NCBI GenBank assembly: GCA_013397455.1 | Contig: VYZB01000521.1 | Span: forward strand, 478,338 to 542,337 | DNA length: 64,000 nt | Direction: 5' to 3' | Origin: Crotophaga sulcirostris | Lineage: Eukaryota; Chordata; Aves; Cuculiformes; Crotophagidae | Part shown: positions 60,901-64,000 of the stretch, one piece after another | Layout of the letters: each line of letters starts with the position of its first letter | How positions within the stretch are numbered: position 1 is the stretch's first letter | Program-made: the position numbers and the translations under genes | Notes under the pieces: generated by a model | Database searches by the model: none | The model's input: the letters and a program-made list of their open reading frames with translations, nothing else | What the model was told of the DNA's origin: nothing

Positions 60901-63869
60901 GTTGCATGAGTGGGTTATGGTGTCCTTGACCTTGAATATGAACTACTTTCTTTTGAAATTACACCAAATGTTTGCATTATTGCTCTGCTGTTTAAGTTTG
61001 CGCAATCAGGTTACCTGTAACTACCCTTGGATCACAAAGATTTAAAGCAAACCAATTTGTTAAAAGGAAGGGAACATATTATACTCTGAAGTTAAAAAAG
61101 CATTCATGCCTGTGCTTTTCAAACAAACTCAAACTTCTAAAGTAGTATAAATACTGTCTGCAAGCCAGATTCACTGCTAGGTTTTCCTTCTTTAGGCCAC
61201 TATAACATTAATGACTTAAGTAAATGACACTGTAAAAGCAGAGTGACCCAAAGAACACAGCTGTGTATTTTCAAACCTGCACTGTGTATTTTCAAACCCA
61301 CACCATATGGTGCATAAAACCTTATGTGGTGAACGTGCACTATTTAAATCTGAGTAAAAGCATGCACCTGTCTGTGAAATTTTGTAGCAGAAAAAAAAAC
61401 ATAACAAAACTCTTCTGTGAATCATCAAAGAGCAAATTATTACATGACATTATGTCTCAGCTTATTATGAAACAAGCGAGAAGGAACACATGAGGAAAAT
61501 TAAAACTTAAAATTTACCTGTGAGATCCTTTTCCCGAAATTGTATTATTGGTAGGACCATTGTATCTGCAAGCTGCTTTGCCAGTTCAGAATGAAGGATA
61601 TTGAGCTGAAACAGAGAACAGATGAATGCCCTAAACCACAGTGGAATTAAAAAAAAAAAAAATCAACAAAAAACCAGTACTCTACAGCTGTTGAAGAAGC
61701 ACACCTGCCATTTGTAACCAACAGACAAAAAAAGTTCAATGAACTTCAGTGCTGAAAATTACATTTCTCAAATTATGTGAGACAGATGGGGATTTTTCCC
61801 TAAATGCTTAATTTCTGCCTGGCGTTTTCCAAGGATCCAAGAACTTCTCAGTTCCCACATACTGTATTAGGGCAGTTCACCTGACCGTTAATGCTAACGC
61901 TTAACCCAACAGGAGTTAATCTGTAATGAGCATTTATCAATCAGTTTTTGTTAGTCTCTACATCACAGGGTTACAGTCCCACTGCCACAACTAGAATCTC
62001 TTTCCATTCGTGAGGGTCACCTGGGACACAATCACAACAGGAGGCAAACACAATGAAAGCTCCCATTTCAGTATTTCACCTTTAGAGCTGTTTCCCATTT
62101 CTGTTTTTTTTAACTGTTTCTCTAAAATTCAGCATACTGAGATGTATTTTAAAGCACTTGTGTGACACTGTTTAGGATGAAGGCAAGGCTCTCATATCAT
62201 CATCAGCAGGCTAAGAATATGACATGGGTTCAGGTAGGACAACCATCAATTACACTGTTTGAGCACTGGATGCTACAAACTAGGAGTGAGCCACACACTG
62301 ACACGATATTCTGCCCACTTGCTCACAGTACCCTGGAGGCCTCTAAGTGGAGTTATACAAGTGAAGATGAGGACAGTGTTTCCCACTAGACAATACAAAA
62401 CTAAACCAGGACAATTCAATGCCTGTAGAACAGACAATTGAGAAACAGGTACAGGGGAGTAGCTAACGCACAGAAAAGGAGGCTGAGGAACAGAGCAAGC
62501 TCTTGTGAAGGGAAAATGTGACTGACAGAACTGAGCAGAGAGCTCTCAGCTTTCAGCTCCTAAATGGGATGGTTCTCTTGTACCTGGGAAAGTTCTTGTT
62601 TTGATTTATTCACAGTTTATATAGACAAGCACTACACTTGTGACAATAAATGCTCCTTTCAAGTATCCTCTGAGAGCAGATATGCAGTGAGAGAATCCTA
62701 AGTGAAAAGTTAACCTCTGGGATTTCTCTCAATATTTTGTTAGTTCACACAGTATAACCAGGTTGGAAGAGACCTCTGAGATCATCAAGTCCAACCTATA
62801 AGCCAACACTAACACCAACTCATCACCTAAACCACGGCACTGAGTGCCTCATCCAATCTTCCCTTAAACACATCAAGGGTCGGCGACTCCACCACCTCCC
62901 TAGGCAGCGCATTCCAGTGGCCAATCATCCTTTCAGTGAAGAACTTTTTCCTAACATCAAGTCTAAACCTCCCCTGACGAAGCTTAAGTCCATGCCCTAG
63001 TTATCTGTGGGCTCTAAAAATTTTAACTTATTTTTTGCCCCACAACCATCCTATCTCCTCTACTCTTCCGAAAAGTAGACCTCAATACAGCCTTCTGCCT
63101 TCTTAACAGAAACTCAAAATAGACAAACAAGAACAACACTCTTCTGATGGCACAGCTCTGCTCACAATACAAAGAATGATGTGACAAATGATACTTAAGA
63201 AATAAGGACCTAGATACTATGATAATATTTAAATGTTATACCGGCAAGTCTGCCAAAAACATTTGGAAACACTCAGTACTCACCAAAAACCTACAGAGAG
63301 CAGAAGTGTTCAGCACACACAGCTGTAGTACCTAACCTGCCTTCAGCAGGCATTTCTGCAGCCTCCTCCAGACACCTCTGGATTCTGTGTGATCTCACAG
63401 CAACTAAACTGCAACTTTATTAATTCACAGCTGCCCCGCATCCATCCCTGACAGGTTTTGCTCAGACTGCAGTGTTTAAAGCTTAAAAATGGAAATGTAT
63501 TTTTTTTAATGGAATTAAATTAAAAATGGCCCCAGCCTAGATGAAACATTTCAGTCTAACTCCCCTATTTAGGAAGTTCAGTTTTGCTGTGAGGACAGCA
63601 TGTGGGACAAAGCCATAGAAACAGCTCTAACCATTACAAATGAGTGATATCATACTTCTTCCCCCCGAATCAAATGATTCTATAAGACCTAGGCACAACC
63701 TAGCTTCCTGTGGCAAAGCTCAGAATCAAAAAGACAAAAAGGAAAAAAACACCAATATTCTATATTGTAAAAATGTAATATAGGCAATTCAAATTACCTC
63801 ATCCACAACTTTTGAAAAGTAATGAAGGGTAGATATCACTTCTTCATCTCCTTTACCTAAGGCAAAATG
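42837..63869 (-). CDS. APPL2: APPL2, Rab5-effector endosomal adaptor (BAR-PH-PTB); exons 4-21, N-terminus missing
   Basis: APPL2 binds Rab5 and curved early-endosomal membranes through its BAR-PH unit, and binds receptor tails and signalling partners (adiponectin receptor, FSHR, APPL1) through its PTB domain. Eighteen minus-strand exons join in phase with GT-AG boundaries to give 587 residues. The human protein is 664 residues, so roughly the first 75 (exons 1-3) lie beyond the right edge. Within the fragment, BAR occupies about residues 1-165, PH about 210-312 ([29 protein letters not shown]) and PTB about 375-545 ([32 protein letters not shown]). The C-terminus is acidic and ends in ESEA as in human. 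APPL1 is the alternative paralogue; the PH block [20 protein letters not shown] and the linker [10 protein letters not shown] fit APPL2 better. It converges on WASHC4. Confidence 0.96.
43817..43864 (-). CDS. APPL2: APPL2 exon 20
   Basis: Fragment residues 530-545, [16 protein letters not shown], the C-terminal PTB helix; 48 bp in phase 0. Acceptor ttttag, donor gtaagt. Confidence 0.95.
44522..44662 (-). CDS. APPL2: APPL2 exon 19
   Basis: Fragment residues 483-529, [20 protein letters not shown] to SNTEGEK, PTB domain; 47 whole codons. Acceptor tttccag, donor gtttgc (weak, but the phase and orthologue fit). Confidence 0.94.
44797..44833 (-). CDS. APPL2: APPL2 exon 18 (microexon)
   Basis: Fragment residues 470-482, (R)[12 protein letters not shown], a PTB strand; only 37 bp. 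Acceptor attgcag, donor gtaagt. Confidence 0.94.
45087..45632 (-). repeat. CR1 LINE fragment, about 550 bp
   Basis: 'tgacctgagttggaagggac', 'ccttttcctaatatccaacc', 'tctcctccaggctgaacagg', 'ccccaaactggacacagtat'. Same orientation as APPL2, in intron 17. Confidence 0.92.
46040..46214 (-). CDS. APPL2: APPL2 exon 17
   Basis: Fragment residues 412-470, (D)[17 protein letters not shown] to MVTSKNL plus ag, the N-terminal PTB core. Acceptor cttccag, donor gtactg. Confidence 0.96.
47778..47830 (-). CDS. APPL2: APPL2 exon 16
   Basis: Fragment residues 394-412, (R)[17 protein letters not shown] plus g, an acidic linker before the PTB core. Acceptor tcatag, donor gtcagt. Confidence 0.94.
47954..48106 (-). 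CDS. APPL2: APPL2 exon 15
   Basis: Fragment residues 343-394, (S)[18 protein letters not shown] to [11 protein letters not shown] plus ag. It carries the conserved [19 protein letters not shown] block. Acceptor attttag, donor gtatgg. Confidence 0.95.
48345..48597 (+). repeat. CR1 LINE fragment
   Basis: 'gatttagattagatattagg', 'gcactggcacaggttgccca', 'aaggtcccttccaactcaaa', ending ccattctgtgaa. Antisense to APPL2, in intron 14. Confidence 0.92.
49942..50030 (-). CDS. APPL2: APPL2 exon 14
   Basis: Fragment residues 314-343, [29 protein letters not shown] plus ag. Just past the PH domain; the last nine residues differ from the GKKQESSCP I recall for human. Acceptor ttctag, donor gtaacg. Confidence 0.93.
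50145..50201 (-). CDS. APPL2: APPL2 exon 13
   Basis: Fragment residues 295-313, [19 protein letters not shown], the C-terminal PH helix with its conserved Trp; 57 bp in phase 0. Acceptor cttccag, donor gtggga. Confidence 0.96.
50279..50321 (-). CDS. APPL2: APPL2 exon 12
   Basis: Fragment residues 280-294, (A)[16 protein letters not shown] domain; 43 bp, separated from exon 13 by a 77-bp intron. Acceptor tttag, donor gtaaaa. Confidence 0.93.
50639..50827 (-). CDS. APPL2: APPL2 exon 11
   Basis: Fragment residues 217-280, (N)[19 protein letters not shown] to QITTPTGK plus gc; most of the PH beta-sandwich. Acceptor ctttag, donor gtatga. Confidence 0.97.
51928..52086 (-). CDS. APPL2: APPL2 exon 10
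   Basis: Fragment residues 164-217, (S)[19 protein letters not shown] to KAGYLNLR plus aa; the BAR-PH junction and first PH strand. Acceptor ttttccag, donor gtaaga. Confidence 0.96.
55819..55901 (-). CDS. APPL2: APPL2 exon 9
   Basis: Fragment residues 137-164, [20 protein letters not shown] to SDMVQ plus ag; last BAR helix. Acceptor tttcag, donor gtaatg. Confidence 0.96.
58137..58283 (-). CDS. APPL2: APPL2 exon 8
   Basis: Fragment residues 88-136, [20 protein letters not shown] to LGYTRGQ; BAR helix including [13 protein letters not shown]. Acceptor gttcag, donor gtacgg. Confidence 0.97.
59227..59285 (-). CDS. APPL2: APPL2 exon 7
   Basis: Fragment residues 68-87, (E)[19 protein letters not shown], a basic BAR segment. 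Acceptor ctacag, donor gtaatg. The upstream intron is 118 bp. Confidence 0.95.
59404..59445 (-). CDS. APPL2: APPL2 exon 6
   Basis: Fragment residues 54-68, (E)[13 protein letters not shown] plus g, BAR domain; 42 bp. Acceptor ttccag, donor gtatgt. Confidence 0.94.
61261..61302. repeat. 21-bp tandem duplication
   Basis: The unit ctgtgtattttcaaacctgc plus one base occurs twice in direct tandem, the second copy beginning at 61282 with changes near its end. Intronic in APPL2. Confidence 0.75.
61518..61605 (-). CDS. APPL2: APPL2 exon 5
   Basis: Fragment residues 25-54, [20 protein letters not shown] to REKDLT plus g, BAR domain. Acceptor tttcag, donor gtaaat. Confidence 0.96.
62748..63105 (-). 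repeat. CR1 LINE fragment
   Basis: 'aggttggaagagacctctga', 'atcatcaagtccaacctata', 'cagcgcattccagtggccaa', 'gaactttttcctaacatcaa'; the right part is more diverged. APPL2 intron 4. Confidence 0.87.
63798..63869 (-). CDS. APPL2: APPL2 exon 4 (first exon seen)
   Basis: Fragment residues 1-24, [20 protein letters not shown] to VVDE; matches human from about residue 72. Acceptor ttttcag, donor gtaatt. Exons 1-3 must lie to the right of the window. Confidence 0.95.
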
Positions 63870-64000
63870 CTGAAAATAGAAACACACATTTAGTCTATAA
63901 GTCAATACAGGTGAGTATAAAATACAACAGGTGATTTACTACAAAGGTAATGAATAGTCCTACAAGATGCAATAATTTATAAAACTAAATGGAAAACCAG

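Larger units (their letters stand above)
42966..63797. other. APPL2: APPL2 introns with nothing recognised
   Basis: Introns longer than 300 bp without a recognised element: 42966-43816, 43865-44521, 46215-47777, 48107-49941 outside the CR1, 50322-50638, 50828-51927, 52087-55818, 55902-58136, 58284-59226, 59446-61517 and 61606-63797 outside the CR1. The block at about 46740-47360 is GC-richer than its surroundings, but I cannot assign it. Confidence 0.6.

Overview
The window is vertebrate nuclear DNA, almost certainly from a bird. Two conserved multi-exon genes are recognisable from their spliced protein sequence. The interspersed repeats are dominated by CR1 LINE fragments with the avian 3' end (a 'GGTTTGGGTTGGAAGGGACCT'-like block and ATTCTATGA-type tails). 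I cannot name the species.

Plus strand, about 1-41,345: WASHC4 (KIAA1033, the SWIP subunit of the endosomal WASH complex). Exons 2 to 33 were reconstructed with GT-AG boundaries and continuous reading phase. They give 1153 residues and the stop at 38154-38156. Adding the 20-residue first exon of the mammalian protein gives 1173 residues, the human length, so only the first exon and the promoter lie outside the window. A long 3' UTR follows, with several AATAAA signals; the most distal is at 41324.

Minus strand, about 41,390 to the right edge: APPL2 (Rab5-effector adaptor with BAR, PH and PTB domains). Eighteen exons (numbers 4-21 by the human gene) give 587 residues up to the stop at 42837-42839. 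The first three exons and the promoter are outside the window. The two genes converge tail to tail, and their distal poly(A) signals are only about 85 bp apart (41324 on plus, 41413-41418 on minus).

Both products act on endosomes. WASHC4 belongs to the actin-nucleation complex of sorting endosomes; APPL2 marks early Rab5-positive signalling endosomes. That they are neighbours matches the mammalian 12q23 arrangement as I remember it, and no functional link follows from it.

Repeats: twelve CR1 fragments in both orientations, all in introns, and one 203-bp non-autonomous hAT element (31797-31999) with imperfect terminal inverted repeats and a near-perfect 8-bp target duplication. No RNA gene, CRISPR array, provirus, CpG-island promoter or extra protein-coding gene was found. 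Most open frames in the window are chance intronic frames or CR1. I found no evidence for a previously undescribed system; the most useful observations are the tightly packed convergent 3' ends, the hAT insertion and the alternative exon-2 acceptor.
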